In this document: positions 43,601-52,086 of the stretch, one piece after another
How positions within the stretch are numbered: the first letter of the stretch is position 1
Layout: each line of letters opens with the position of its first letter
From: Umezawaea sp049997955
GTDB taxonomy: Bacteria > Actinomycetota > Actinomycetes > Mycobacteriales > Pseudonocardiaceae
DNA: 64,000 bases
Assembly: GCA_049997955.1 (NCBI GenBank)
Contig: JAEBDY010000026.1
Coordinates: 14,500-78,499 of the forward strand
Direction of reading: 5' to 3'
Position numbers and translations under genes: made by a program
Notes under the pieces: generated by a model
What the model saw: the letters and a program-made list of their open reading frames with translations, nothing else
Told to the model about the DNA's origin: nothing
Databases searched by the model: none

Positions 43601-46600
43601 CGGCACGCCGTGCTGCGTGCGCGGTTCGTCGACACCGCCGAGGGCCTGCGCCAGGTCGTGGCGTCCGGGCGAGGGCTTCCGCTGCGCCGCACCGCGACCG
43701 ACGACCTGCCCGCGCTCGCCGAGACCGAGGCCGGGCGCCCGTTCGACCTCGCCGCCGAGCCACCGGCACGGGCCGTGCTGGCGGCACTGGGCGACGGTTC
43801 GCACGCGCTGCTGCTGACCCTGCACCACATCGCCACCGATGCGACGTCCAACGGCGTGCTGCTGCGGGACCTCGCCGACTGCTACACCGCCGAGGCCCTG
43901 GGCGACCACGCCGTGCCCGCGGTGACGGGCCCGCAGTTCGCCGACTACGCCCGTTGGTTGCGCGGCAGGCTCGACACGGGTGAGCGGGCGTCGGCCACCC
44001 GGCACTGGCGCACCGCGCTGGCGGGCTTGGGCGGCGCGGTCGAACTCCCGACCGACCGGCCCGCCGGACGCGAGGTGCGGTCCGGCAGGCTGCTGCGGCG
44101 GATCGCCGACCTGTCCATTTTGGACGCTCATCGGGAACGCACCGGCGCACCGCTGTTCGCGGCTCTGCTGGCCGCGTTCCAAGTGCTGCTGTCCCGGCAC
44201 GGGGCGGGCGAGCGGTTCGTGGTCGGGGTGCCGTTCACCGGTCGGGAGCGGCCGGAGCTGGCCAGGGTCGTCGGTCCGCTGTTCGCGACCGTGCCGCTGG
44301 TGGCCGACCTGTCGGGAGCACCGGGTTTCACCGAACTGGTGGACCGGGTGCGCGTCGGAGCGGCCGAGGCGTTCCGGCACGCGGTGGTCCCCGCCGAGCC
44401 GTTCCTGGCGTCGGGTTACGACGTGCTGTTCGCCGTGCAGGACGCGCCCGCGCCGCTGATCGACCTGCCGGGTCTGGAGGTCGAGCCGCTGGAACTGGGC
44501 GCGGGCACCGCGCAGTGCGCGCTGACCGTGTCTGCGGTGCGCGACGGCGACGGGCTGCGGCTGCTGGTCGACTACGACGCCGCCCGGTTCGACCGGGCGA
44601 CCGTCGCGTCCCTGCTGGACCGGTACGAGCGGCTCCTGGGCCTGCTCCCCGCGGTCGACGACCCGGTGGACCGGGTGCCGCTGCTGACCGACGGCGAACG
44701 GGCGGCCGCGGTGGCGGTGCTCGCCGACACCAGCGAGCCGTCCTGGGCCCCCGCTCCCGTCCACGAACTGGTCGCCGCGCAGGCCGGGAGGACCCCTGAC
44801 GCCACGGCCGTGGTGTGCGCGGGGACCGGCGAGGCGCTGACCTACGCCGAGCTGTGGCGGGCGGCGGTGGAGCAGGCCGAGGAGCTGCGCGGCCGGGGCG
44901 TGCGCCGTGGTGACGTGGTCGCGGTCTGCCTGCCCCGCTCGACCGGGCTGGTCGTGGCGCTGCTGGCGGCGCAGGCCGCCGGAGCGGCGTTCCTCCCGCT
45001 GGACCCCGCGCACCCCGCCGAGCGCAGGCGCCGGATGCTCGACGACTCGGGCGCCGTCGCCCTGCTCGGCGGCGACGACCTCGGCCCGTTGCACGCCGAC
45101 GCGCGCCCGGCCGAGAACGAGTTGCCCGCGACCGGGCCCGGCGACGTGGCCTACCTGATGTACACGTCCGGTTCGACCGGGAAGCCGAAGGGTGTCGCGG
45201 TCCCGCACGCGGGCGTGTCGGCCGACCTGGCGTGGCGGCACGCGCTGACCGGGCTGGGCCCCGGCGACCGGCTGCTGCACACCGTGTCGTTCGCGTTCGA
45301 CCCGGCGGTGTGGCAGCTGTTCGGGCCGCTGGTGACCGGGGCCACCGCGGTGCTGGCCGGGCAGGAGCAGGCCGCCGACCCGGCCGAGGTGCTGCGGCTC
45401 CTCGTCGAGCACCGGATCACCGTCGCCGACTTCGTGCCGGGGCAGCTGAGCCGCGCGCTGGCGGTCGAGCGCGGCGAGCTCGCCGGGCTGCGGCACGTGT
45501 TCTGCGGTGGTGAACGGCTCGGCGCTGACCTGGTCGCCCGCTTCCACCAGCGCACGGGTTCCCGGCTGCACAACCAGTACGGGCCGACCGAGGCCACCAT
45601 CGACACCAGTTCGCACCCGCTGGACCGGAACCGGCCCGAGCGCGAGGTGCCGATCGGCCGCCCGGTGGCGGGCAAGCGCGTCGTGGTGCTCGACGCGCAC
45701 GGCGAGGTGGTGCCCGCCGGGGTCGTCGGCGAGCTGTGGATCGGCGGAACGGGCCTGGCGCACGGATACGCGGGCCAGGCGCGGCAGACCGCCGCCCGGT
45801 TCCGGCCCGACCCGTTCGGGCCGCCGGGGGCCCGCGCGTACCGCTCCGGTGACCTGGCCAGGTACCGCGCGGACGGCGTGCTGCTGTTCGCAGGCCGGGC
45901 CGACGGGCAGGTGAAGGTGAACGGGGTGCGGATCGAGCCCGCCGAGGTGGAACGCGCGCTGCGCGCCCACCCCGCGGTCGCCGAGGCCGCCGTCGTGCTG
46001 CGCCCGGTCGCGGGCGTCCCCGCACTGGTCGGGTACGTGACGCCCGCCGAGGTGGACGTGGCCGCAGTGCGCCGGTCGGTGGCGGAGGCGCTGCCCGCCG
46101 CGTTCGTGCCCGCGCACGTGGTGGCGTTGCCCGCGCTGCCGCTGGGGCACACCGGGAAGCTCGACACCGCGGTGCTGCCGGAGGTGGCGGTCGAGACGGG
46201 TGGTCGTCCGCCCGCACCGGGCACCGAGGCGGAACTGGCCGGGCTGTGGGCCGAGGCGCTGGGCCGGGAGTCCGTGGAGGCCGACGCCGACTTCTTCCGG
46301 ATGGGCGGCGACTCGCTGACCGCGGTCCGGCTGGTGCGGACCGTGCGCCTCCGGTTCGGCGTCACCGTCGAACTGGCCGACTTCTTCGCCGCGGCAACGG
46401 TCGCGGACCTCGCCGAGCTCGTCGACCGGCGTTCCCGGCGCACCGGACCCGCGCTGCTGCGGCGCGACACCGAGGACGCGCCGCTGTCGTGGTCCCAGCG
46501 CGGGATCGCCGAGGTGGTCGCGGCGGGTGGGACCGGGTCGGCGGTGGAGCTCGAGGTCGGCGCCCTGATCACCGGGCCGGTGGACACCGACGCGCTCGCC

Positions 46601-47593
46601 GACGCGCTCACCGCGGTGGTGGACCGGCACGAGGCGCTGCGCGTCGTGGTCGACGGCGACCGGCAGCGGCCGGTGCCCGCCTACCGGGTGCTGGGCGAGA
46701 CCGGACCGCTCTCGACGCGGACCGGGCGACTGCTCGCCGCCGAACTGTCCGAAGTGGACGGTGGTCATCGGCTCGTGCTGCGCGCACACCGGATCGCGGT
46801 CGACGGCGTGTCCGCGGGCACCCTGGCGACCGACCTCGCCGCCCTCTACCGCGCCCGGCTCACCGGAGAACGCGCCGCGCTCCCCCCGCTGCGGTTGCAC
46901 CACCCGGACTTCGCCGCCAGGGAGCGCGCGCGGCTCACCGACGAGGTCGTCGACGCGGCGGTGCGGCGGTGGGTCGACGAATGCCCGGAGGCGCACCCGT
47001 TCGCGGTCGGGCCCGGTCCTCGCGACGTGCTGACCCACGTGCTCGACGCGCCGCGGTCGGCCCGGTTCGCCGCCTTGGCCCGCGAGCACGGGGTGTCCGC
47101 GCGGACGCTGCTGCTGGCGGTGCTCGCCGACGCCGCGGCGGACACGGTCGGGCCGCTGCCGGTGGCGGTCCCGGTGAACACGGCCGCGGGCGCGGGCCTG
47201 GACGGCGTGGTCGGCCGGTTCGTCGACCTCGCGGTCCTGCGCCCACAACCGCGGCGCCCCGGCGGGTTCGCCGCACGGGTGGACGCCGTCCACGCGGAAG
47301 CCCGCGCGGCGCTGCGCCGCCGGGTGGACCTGCCCTACCCGGCCTTGGCACGGATCGCGCCCGCGCCCCTGATGGTCGACCTCGCCGACCCCGGCCCGGT
47401 GCTGGGCGCGGGACTGACCGCCGAACCACCCCGCGAGCCCTGGACCGACTTCGGGATCGCCCTGCAGGCGCACCACATCGACAACAGGTTGGAGCTGGTC
47501 ATGCTGCACGACCCGCAGATCGCCGGGGCACCCGCCCTGGCCGGGGCGGTCTTCGCCCGCTTGGCCGAGCTGACCGGGGAGGTGGACCGATGA
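40610..47593 (+). CDS. Hybrid PKS-NRPS: KS-AT-ACP-C-A-PCP-C*
   Basis: A 2327-residue protein; its GTG overlaps the NRPS stop (GTGA). KS: active Cys in QTACSTSL near 173, EAHGTGT near 308, KTNIGHLDAAAG near 342. AT: GQGAQHPGM near 517, GHSVGE with Ser596, and HAFHS near 692, the malonyl-CoA type. ACP GGHSLVG near 893. No KR, DH or ER, so the beta-keto group should stay. C: HHIATDA near 1072, Gly replaced by Ala. A: about 1375-1860, code DPWDFGQID, unassigned. PCP GGDSLTA near 1898. The last about 370 residues are a shortened C-like domain with HRIAVDG at 2060; the catalytic second His is Arg. There is no TE or reductase. Confidence 0.94.
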   Translation: MTTHLPRALAGSADPVPAPVDAIAVIGLAGRFPGAADVAAFWANLLAGVDSVTDDPETGARGVLDGAELFDAGFFGLSPLEAERTDPQHRVFLECVHAALDDAGHGDPTRRPVTGLYAGSALSTHLLDVLASPRHTADLDESQLVIGCDKDYLATRVAHRLDLRGPALVVQTACSTSLVAVHLAAQALLAGECDLAVAGGVAVRGRHRGATATRGDGMVSPEGRCRAFDADANGMVPGDGVGAVVLRRLDDALDEGDRVLAVLRGTAVNNDGTAKAGYTAPSVRGQARVIRAAHAAGGTDPATVGYVEAHGTGTRLGDPIEVAALTEALGDGLPCALGSVKTNIGHLDAAAGIASLIKAVCAVRAGTVPPTLHFRTANPELDLAGGRFAVPTANLPLRGRVAVSSFGIGGTNAHAVLEAAPAPGAPDPHRPWHLVPVSARTPVALAATVERTAAALAGLTGAEFADAAHTLQVGRQAFEHRVAVAARTGDEAGRALTAAVARVAEPRAAVAFLFSGQGAQHPGMAAALHATEPVFRAEFDACLDLAEAFGVPVRSALDDAELLRRTEFAQPALFAVEHALAVLWRSWGVVPAAVLGHSVGELVAATVAGVLDRDDALALAVARGRAMAACPPGAMLAVGAALEQGSLPPGIEVAAVNAATQTTVAGPAAAIAVFAEECAARGVRTKRLRTSHAFHSAAMDPAVAEVTAAAAGFEHAEPVIPFHSTLTGAPAERIDPAYWGAQLRSPVRFADAVAGLGSVVKLEVGPGRSLTELAGPGTWPSLPTAASADDAAGAVLAAAAGLWRAGVPLRWSGLHQGQRRRRFGLPGYAFDRQRFSVRDSAAPTPLPSPGPSEVDSADEVPTDVEQLVASIWERLLGVTGVTADQSFFALGGHSLVGMRVLDELAAKLGVRLPVAALYDNPTVAELAAAVAGAAPSVEGLIPLGRVDDAPLSPTQERFWLRQRALPGDTAGVVSVAARLTGDLDVDALDRACAALAERHAVLRARFVDTAEGLRQVVASGRGLPLRRTATDDLPALAETEAGRPFDLAAEPPARAVLAALGDGSHALLLTLHHIATDATSNGVLLRDLADCYTAEALGDHAVPAVTGPQFADYARWLRGRLDTGERASATRHWRTALAGLGGAVELPTDRPAGREVRSGRLLRRIADLSILDAHRERTGAPLFAALLAAFQVLLSRHGAGERFVVGVPFTGRERPELARVVGPLFATVPLVADLSGAPGFTELVDRVRVGAAEAFRHAVVPAEPFLASGYDVLFAVQDAPAPLIDLPGLEVEPLELGAGTAQCALTVSAVRDGDGLRLLVDYDAARFDRATVASLLDRYERLLGLLPAVDDPVDRVPLLTDGERAAAVAVLADTSEPSWAPAPVHELVAAQAGRTPDATAVVCAGTGEALTYAELWRAAVEQAEELRGRGVRRGDVVAVCLPRSTGLVVALLAAQAAGAAFLPLDPAHPAERRRRMLDDSGAVALLGGDDLGPLHADARPAENELPATGPGDVAYLMYTSGSTGKPKGVAVPHAGVSADLAWRHALTGLGPGDRLLHTVSFAFDPAVWQLFGPLVTGATAVLAGQEQAADPAEVLRLLVEHRITVADFVPGQLSRALAVERGELAGLRHVFCGGERLGADLVARFHQRTGSRLHNQYGPTEATIDTSSHPLDRNRPEREVPIGRPVAGKRVVVLDAHGEVVPAGVVGELWIGGTGLAHGYAGQARQTAARFRPDPFGPPGARAYRSGDLARYRADGVLLFAGRADGQVKVNGVRIEPAEVERALRAHPAVAEAAVVLRPVAGVPALVGYVTPAEVDVAAVRRSVAEALPAAFVPAHVVALPALPLGHTGKLDTAVLPEVAVETGGRPPAPGTEAELAGLWAEALGRESVEADADFFRMGGDSLTAVRLVRTVRLRFGVTVELADFFAAATVADLAELVDRRSRRTGPALLRRDTEDAPLSWSQRGIAEVVAAGGTGSAVELEVGALITGPVDTDALADALTAVVDRHEALRVVVDGDRQRPVPAYRVLGETGPLSTRTGRLLAAELSEVDGGHRLVLRAHRIAVDGVSAGTLATDLAALYRARLTGERAALPPLRLHHPDFAARERARLTDEVVDAAVRRWVDECPEAHPFAVGPGPRDVLTHVLDAPRSARFAALAREHGVSARTLLLAVLADAAADTVGPLPVAVPVNTAAGAGLDGVVGRFVDLAVLRPQPRRPGGFAARVDAVHAEARAALRRRVDLPYPALARIAPAPLMVDLADPGPVLGAGLTAEPPREPWTDFGIALQAHHIDNRLELVMLHDPQIAGAPALAGAVFARLAELTGEVDR

Positions 47594-48633
47594 CCGGCGC
47601 GGTGGACACCGACCACCGGCAACGGGTCAGCGACATGATCGAGGGCTACCGGCGCAGCGCCGTGGTGCACGCCGCCGCGCAGTTGGGGGTGCCCGCGCAC
47701 CTGGCGGGCACCCGGCGCGGCGCAGACGAGCTCAGCCTGCTGACCGGTGCCAGGACCGTCCCGCTCACCCAGTTGCTGCGCGCCATGGTCGGGTTCGAAC
47801 TGCTCGACCAGGACTCCGACGACCGCTTCGGGCTCACCGCCGCGGGCGAGTACCTGGACCCGGCGCACCCGCTGTCCCTGCACGGGCACGCGGTCTACTT
47901 CGGCGGGCCCAGCTACCTGGCCTACTCGGGCCTCACCGCCGCGCTGCGCGACGGGGGGATCGCCTTCGACCACGTCTTCGGCGAGCCCTACTACGCCCAC
48001 CTGGACAAGGACCCGGTGCTCGCCGAGCACTACCACCGGATGATCGCGCTGCCCGCCGGGTCGGCCGCGCTCATCGGCAGCCTGGTCAACCTCACCGGGG
48101 TGCGGGAGATCGTCGACGTCGGTGGCGGCAACGGCTCGATGCTGGCCGAGCTGATGACCCTGTACCCGGAGGCCCGCGGCACGCTGTTCGAGCTGCCGCT
48201 GACCGAGCCGTCGGCGGTGGCGACGCTGGCGACCGCCGCGGGCGGCGACCGCTGCCGGTTCCTGCCCGGCGACTTCCGCGAGGAGGTGCCCGCGGGCGGC
48301 GACGTCTACGTCCTGTCCCGCGTGCTGGCGAACTGGCCGGACGAGGTCGCCACCCGGATCCTGGCCAACTGCGCGGCCGTGCTGGGCGAGCACGGGCGGG
48401 TGCTGGTGTTCGAGATGGCCGCGCCGGACCGCATCGAGGCGGGCATGTCCGTCGTGGAGGGCGACATGAACGCGCTGGCCCACCTCGGCGGCGCGGTGCG
48501 CACCCTCGGCCAGTTCGGCGCCCTGTTCGACGCCGCCGGGCTGCGGCTGTGCGCGGTGCGGCGGGTGCCCGGCACGTTCTGGACGCTGCTGGAGGCCACA
48601 CCGCCGGGAGGCGCGCGGGGGTGGGTGGAATGA
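47590..48633 (+). CDS. SAM-dependent O-methyltransferase
   Basis: A 347-residue protein of the plant-type/antibiotic O-methyltransferase family (Methyltransf_2 with N-terminal dimerisation helices). The SAM loop is IVDVGGGNGSMLAEL near residues 175-189, with LFELP and GDFREEVPAGGDVYVL downstream. ATGA overlaps join it to the PKS-NRPS gene and to the P450 gene. A candidate target is a phenol or the enol of the beta-keto unit; the sequence does not decide. Confidence 0.9.
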   Translation: MTGAVDTDHRQRVSDMIEGYRRSAVVHAAAQLGVPAHLAGTRRGADELSLLTGARTVPLTQLLRAMVGFELLDQDSDDRFGLTAAGEYLDPAHPLSLHGHAVYFGGPSYLAYSGLTAALRDGGIAFDHVFGEPYYAHLDKDPVLAEHYHRMIALPAGSAALIGSLVNLTGVREIVDVGGGNGSMLAELMTLYPEARGTLFELPLTEPSAVATLATAAGGDRCRFLPGDFREEVPAGGDVYVLSRVLANWPDEVATRILANCAAVLGEHGRVLVFEMAAPDRIEAGMSVVEGDMNALAHLGGAVRTLGQFGALFDAAGLRLCAVRRVPGTFWTLLEATPPGGARGWVE

Positions 48634-49931
48634 GCACGGCGCCCCGGTTCACCGGTCCCCCGCTGCTCGGGCTCAACGCCCGGTTCCTGCGCGACCCGCT
48701 GGGCATGTTCGCGCAGGCGCGCCGCGATCACGGCGACCTGGTCGAACTCGACCTGGGCGTCGCGGGCAGCGTCTACGCCGCCTTCCACCCCGACGGCGTG
48801 CGCGACGTCCTGCTCACCGGCCGCCGCACGCACCGCCAACTGCTGCGGCGACTGCTGGGGAAGGGCCTGTTCACCAGTCCCAGCGGCGACGACTGGGGCC
48901 GCAGGCGCAGGCTGCTGACCCCGCTGTTCCGCGCCGACCGGCTGGCCGCGATGACCCCGCTGCTGCTGCGACCGCTGGACGAGGCGTTCGACCGGCGGTG
49001 GCGGCCGGGCGGCCGGATCGACCTGGCCGCGGAGATGAAGCGGATCACCGTGGCGATGATGGTCGAGGCCACCTTCGGCACCGGGGACGACGTCGACCTG
49101 GCCGCGGCGCGCTCGGCCCTGGACTTCCTGCTCGGCTACGTCGACCACCAGCTCTTCGCCTTCCCCACCGTCCCGCGGTCCTGGCCGACGCCGGGCAACC
49201 GCCGCTACCGCACCGAGATCGCGGCCCTGCGCCGGATCATCGGCGACGCGCTGGTCTCGCGCAGGCGCGCGCCCAGCGGGGAGCCGACGTTCCTCGACGG
49301 GCTGCTGGAGCACCAGGCGGACTTCTCCGACGGGGAACTGGTCGACGAAATCCTGTCGATCTTCATCGCCGGGACCGAGACCACCGGCACCGCCCTGGTC
49401 TGGGCGCTGCACCTGCTGAGCCTGCACCCGGCACGGGCCCGGGAACTGCGCGCCGAGGTGGCCGGGGAACTCGGCGACCGCGCCCCCACGGGGGAGGCGC
49501 TGCGCGCGCTCAAGCTGCCCCGCGCCGCGGTGCGGGAGGCGCTGCGGCTCTACCCGCCCGCGTGGGCGCTGCGGCGGGTCGTCGACGAGCCGCTGGAGAT
49601 CGCCGGGCACGAGGTCCCCGGCGGAGCGCGGGTCATCGTCTCCTCCTACATCACCCACCGCCACCCGGACGTGTGGACCGCGCCGCTGGTGTTCGACCCC
49701 GGCCGCTGGCTGGGCGGGGAGCAGCGGCACCGGTTCGCCTACTTCCCGTTCGGCGCGGGCGCGCACCAGTGCGTGGGCAACACCTTCGCCCAGATGGAGG
49801 GCGATCTGGTGCTGACCAGGGCCGCGCAGCGCTTCCAACTGTCCCCGATGCCCGACCAGGGCGTCGGGACCAGACCGGCGATCGCCCTGAACCCCGTGCC
49901 CACCCCGACCCCGCTGCTGCTGCCCGTGTGA
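48630..49931 (+). CDS. Cytochrome P450
   Basis: A 433-residue soluble P450. The heme loop FGAGAHQCVG contains the ligand Cys381. The I-helix has AGTETTGT for oxygen activation and the ExxR motif is EALR, with PPAW before the meander. It overlaps the O-methyltransferase gene by four bases. It could oxidise the peptide while it is bound to the synthetase, since the PKS-NRPS ends in a degenerate C domain of the kind that recruits P450s in glycopeptide assembly; this is inference. Confidence 0.93.
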   Translation: MSTAPRFTGPPLLGLNARFLRDPLGMFAQARRDHGDLVELDLGVAGSVYAAFHPDGVRDVLLTGRRTHRQLLRRLLGKGLFTSPSGDDWGRRRRLLTPLFRADRLAAMTPLLLRPLDEAFDRRWRPGGRIDLAAEMKRITVAMMVEATFGTGDDVDLAAARSALDFLLGYVDHQLFAFPTVPRSWPTPGNRRYRTEIAALRRIIGDALVSRRRAPSGEPTFLDGLLEHQADFSDGELVDEILSIFIAGTETTGTALVWALHLLSLHPARARELRAEVAGELGDRAPTGEALRALKLPRAAVREALRLYPPAWALRRVVDEPLEIAGHEVPGGARVIVSSYITHRHPDVWTAPLVFDPGRWLGGEQRHRFAYFPFGAGAHQCVGNTFAQMEGDLVLTRAAQRFQLSPMPDQGVGTRPAIALNPVPTPTPLLLPV

Positions 49932-49966
49932 CCCGACAGCGCCCCGATCCAGACGAGGACAAGGTG

Positions 49967-50632
49967 ATGAGACCCCTCGACAGCTCCCGCACGGGAGGCC
50001 ACCCCGTCCCCAAGAGCCCGGTGTCGCTGGCAGACCTGCGCCACGCGCACACCGTGCTCGACTGGCTGCACGACTACATCTCGATGCCGCACCCCGAACT
50101 GGGGCGCGGCGGGCCGGTGTGCCCGTTCGTGCCGCAATCGCTGCGCATGGACCAGGTCCGCATGGCGATGCACGACGAGGTCGACGGGTCGGACCCGAAC
50201 GCGATCGTCGACCTGCTGCGCGACTACCTGCGCTGGTTCGCCGCCACCGCACCGGCCTCGCCCGTGGCGCGCCGCCAGCGCAGCCTGCTGGTCGTGCTGC
50301 CGTCGATCCCGGAGGAGCACTACGGATCGCTCGACGAGGTGCACAGCTCGATCAAGACCGACGTGGTCCGAGCGGGCGCCATGATCGGGCAGTTCTACCG
50401 CGGCTGCCCCGAGACCGCCGTCCGCAACCCCGGCTTCTTCGTCTCGATCGGACCGGTGCCCTGCTTCGTGCTGCGGCACATGGCCCCGCACGACGTGCTG
50501 TTCCTGCACGAGCGGACCGAGTGGTTCGCCGAGTACCACCGCCGCTTCGCCGTCGAGTACAAGGCGGAGAAGGTCAAAGACCCCCTGATGGTCCAGCTGT
50601 TCAGGCGGGCCGAGGAAGGAATGGACACCTGA
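49967..50632 (+). CDS. DUF6875-like protein of unknown function
   Basis: A 221-residue cytoplasmic protein without signal peptide or membrane segment. Visible features are CPFVPQSL near the N-terminus, LLVVLPSIPEE in the middle and HMAPHDVLFLHERTEWF near the C-terminus; the family assignment is from memory and moderate. ATG 49967 is preferred because GAGG lies 8 bases before it. GTG 49928, overlapping the P450 stop, is an alternative and would add 13 residues. Proteins of this kind are seen in biosynthetic loci, but I know no reaction for them. The position inside the core operon argues for a role in tailoring or release. Confidence 0.6.
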   Translation: MRPLDSSRTGGHPVPKSPVSLADLRHAHTVLDWLHDYISMPHPELGRGGPVCPFVPQSLRMDQVRMAMHDEVDGSDPNAIVDLLRDYLRWFAATAPASPVARRQRSLLVVLPSIPEEHYGSLDEVHSSIKTDVVRAGAMIGQFYRGCPETAVRNPGFFVSIGPVPCFVLRHMAPHDVLFLHERTEWFAEYHRRFAVEYKAEKVKDPLMVQLFRRAEEGMDT

Positions 50633-51780
50633 TGAACCCCACCACCCGCCGCGCCCGCCTGGCCGCGGCCCTGACGACCGCCGCGCTCGCCGCGGCGGGC
50701 TGCTCGCTGCCGGAGGAAGTAGCCTTCCGGCCCGCCACCACCGTCGACGTGGGCAACGGACCCGCGTCGCTGGTCACCGAGGACATCAACGGCGACGGCA
50801 TCTCCGACGTGGTCACCGGCGACTTCCTCAGCACCAGCGTCTCGGTCATGTTCGGCGACGGCAAGGGCAGCTTCGCCAAGCCGATCAAGTCCGAACTGGG
50901 GCCCAACCCGACCGACGTCGGCGTGGGCGACTTCGACAACGACGGCGAACTCGACGCCGTGGTCACCAACTACACCCAGGGCAAGCTCACCGTGGCCTTC
51001 GGCGACGGCACCGGCAAGTTCGCCCGCCCGGTGCAGTTCGAGACGGGCGAGGACCCCAACCAGCTGCTGGTGGTCGACCTCGACGAGGACGGCGAACTGG
51101 ACCTGGTCACCAGCAACTACAAGGGCGGTGACATCTCCGTCCTGCTCGGCGACGGCAAGGGCGCCTTCGCCGAGCAGGTGAAGACCACGGTGCCCGCCAC
51201 ACCGATCCGGTTGCTGGCCACCGACCTCAACGAGGACGGGACGACCGACGTGGTGGTCGGGCACTTCGGCTCGCACAACGTGTCGATCCTCTACGGCAGC
51301 GGCAGGGGCGCGTTCCGCGCGCCAGAGGTGCTGACCACCGCCGACGACCCGGCGGGCCTCGCCGCGGCCGACCTCGACGACAACGGTCACGTCGACCTGG
51401 TGATCGCCAACTACGGCTCCAACGACGTGTCGGTGTTCCTCAACGAGGGCAAGGGCGACCTGCAGGACGCCCGCCGCTACCCGGTCAACGGCGGCTCCCC
51501 CGCCGGCGTCGCGGTGGCCGACCTGAACAGCGACGGTTTCCCGGACCTGGCCACCAACAACTCCTCCACCGACGACCTGAGCGTGCTGCGCGGCGACGGG
51601 GCGGGCCGGTTCAGCGAGGGTGCGCCGGTGACCGCGGGCGACGACCCGCGCGGGGGCATCGCCGCGCTGGACGTCGACAACGACGGCAACGTGGACCTGG
51701 TGTCGGTCAACCACAACTCCAGCGACCTGTCGGTGCTGCTGAACCAGGCGGGCGGCTCGTCCCCCCGCAACCGCAAGTGA
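50632..51780 (+). CDS. Lipoprotein with seven FG-GAP/VCBS repeats (beta-propeller)
   Basis: A 382-residue exported lipoprotein. Residues 1-21 form a lipoprotein signal with lipobox LAAAGC. After a short spacer come seven repeats of about 47 residues, each with a calcium-binding loop such as DINGDGISD, DFDNDGELD, DLDEDGELD, DLNEDGTTD, DLDDNGHVD, DLNSDGFPD and DVDNDGNVD, then a VSVxxGDGKGxF strand. Seven repeats fit one closed seven-bladed propeller. The start overlaps the DUF6875 stop and its stop overlaps the MbtH start. An extracellular propeller inside an NRPS operon is unusual; it might bind the product or act in self-protection, which is not shown by the sequence. Confidence 0.85.
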   Translation: MNPTTRRARLAAALTTAALAAAGCSLPEEVAFRPATTVDVGNGPASLVTEDINGDGISDVVTGDFLSTSVSVMFGDGKGSFAKPIKSELGPNPTDVGVGDFDNDGELDAVVTNYTQGKLTVAFGDGTGKFARPVQFETGEDPNQLLVVDLDEDGELDLVTSNYKGGDISVLLGDGKGAFAEQVKTTVPATPIRLLATDLNEDGTTDVVVGHFGSHNVSILYGSGRGAFRAPEVLTTADDPAGLAAADLDDNGHVDLVIANYGSNDVSVFLNEGKGDLQDARRYPVNGGSPAGVAVADLNSDGFPDLATNNSSTDDLSVLRGDGAGRFSEGAPVTAGDDPRGGIAALDVDNDGNVDLVSVNHNSSDLSVLLNQAGGSSPRNRK

Positions 51781-51989
51781 ACGGCGAGCGGACGACGGCG
51801 CGGGTGCGCGTGGTCGTCAACCACGAGGAGCAGTACTCGATCTGGCCCGCGGAACGGCAACCGCCCGCGGGGTGGGAGCCGGTCGGACCGGAGGGCACCG
51901 AGGACGAGTGCCTGGACTGGATCGAGCGGACCTGGACCGACCTGCGCCCGCTGAGCCTGCGTCGGGCCATGGCCACGGGCGAGCCGTGA
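51777..51989 (+). CDS. MbtH-like protein
   Basis: A 70-residue MbtH-family protein, a small partner needed by many adenylation domains for solubility and activity. It has the conserved NHEEQYSIWP, PPAGWEPVG and WTDLRPLSLR segments with the invariant tryptophans. The GTG start overlaps the lipoprotein stop (GTGA). It ends the core operon and probably serves one or more of the four A domains. Confidence 0.95.
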   Translation: MNGERTTARVRVVVNHEEQYSIWPAERQPPAGWEPVGPEGTEDECLDWIERTWTDLRPLSLRRAMATGEP

Positions 51990-52086
51990 TCGCAGCGCGG
52001 GAGAACCCGGACCGGTGTCGCACTCAGGGAAACCGACCCGGTACTTTCAGTGATCAATCCGGACACTGCACGCTGGGGAGCTGACC

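Noticed and set aside
43463..47509. A 1348-residue open frame antisense to the PKS-NRPS gene
   Set aside because: Same cause; the plus strand shows clear C, A and PCP motifs in the overlapping frame.
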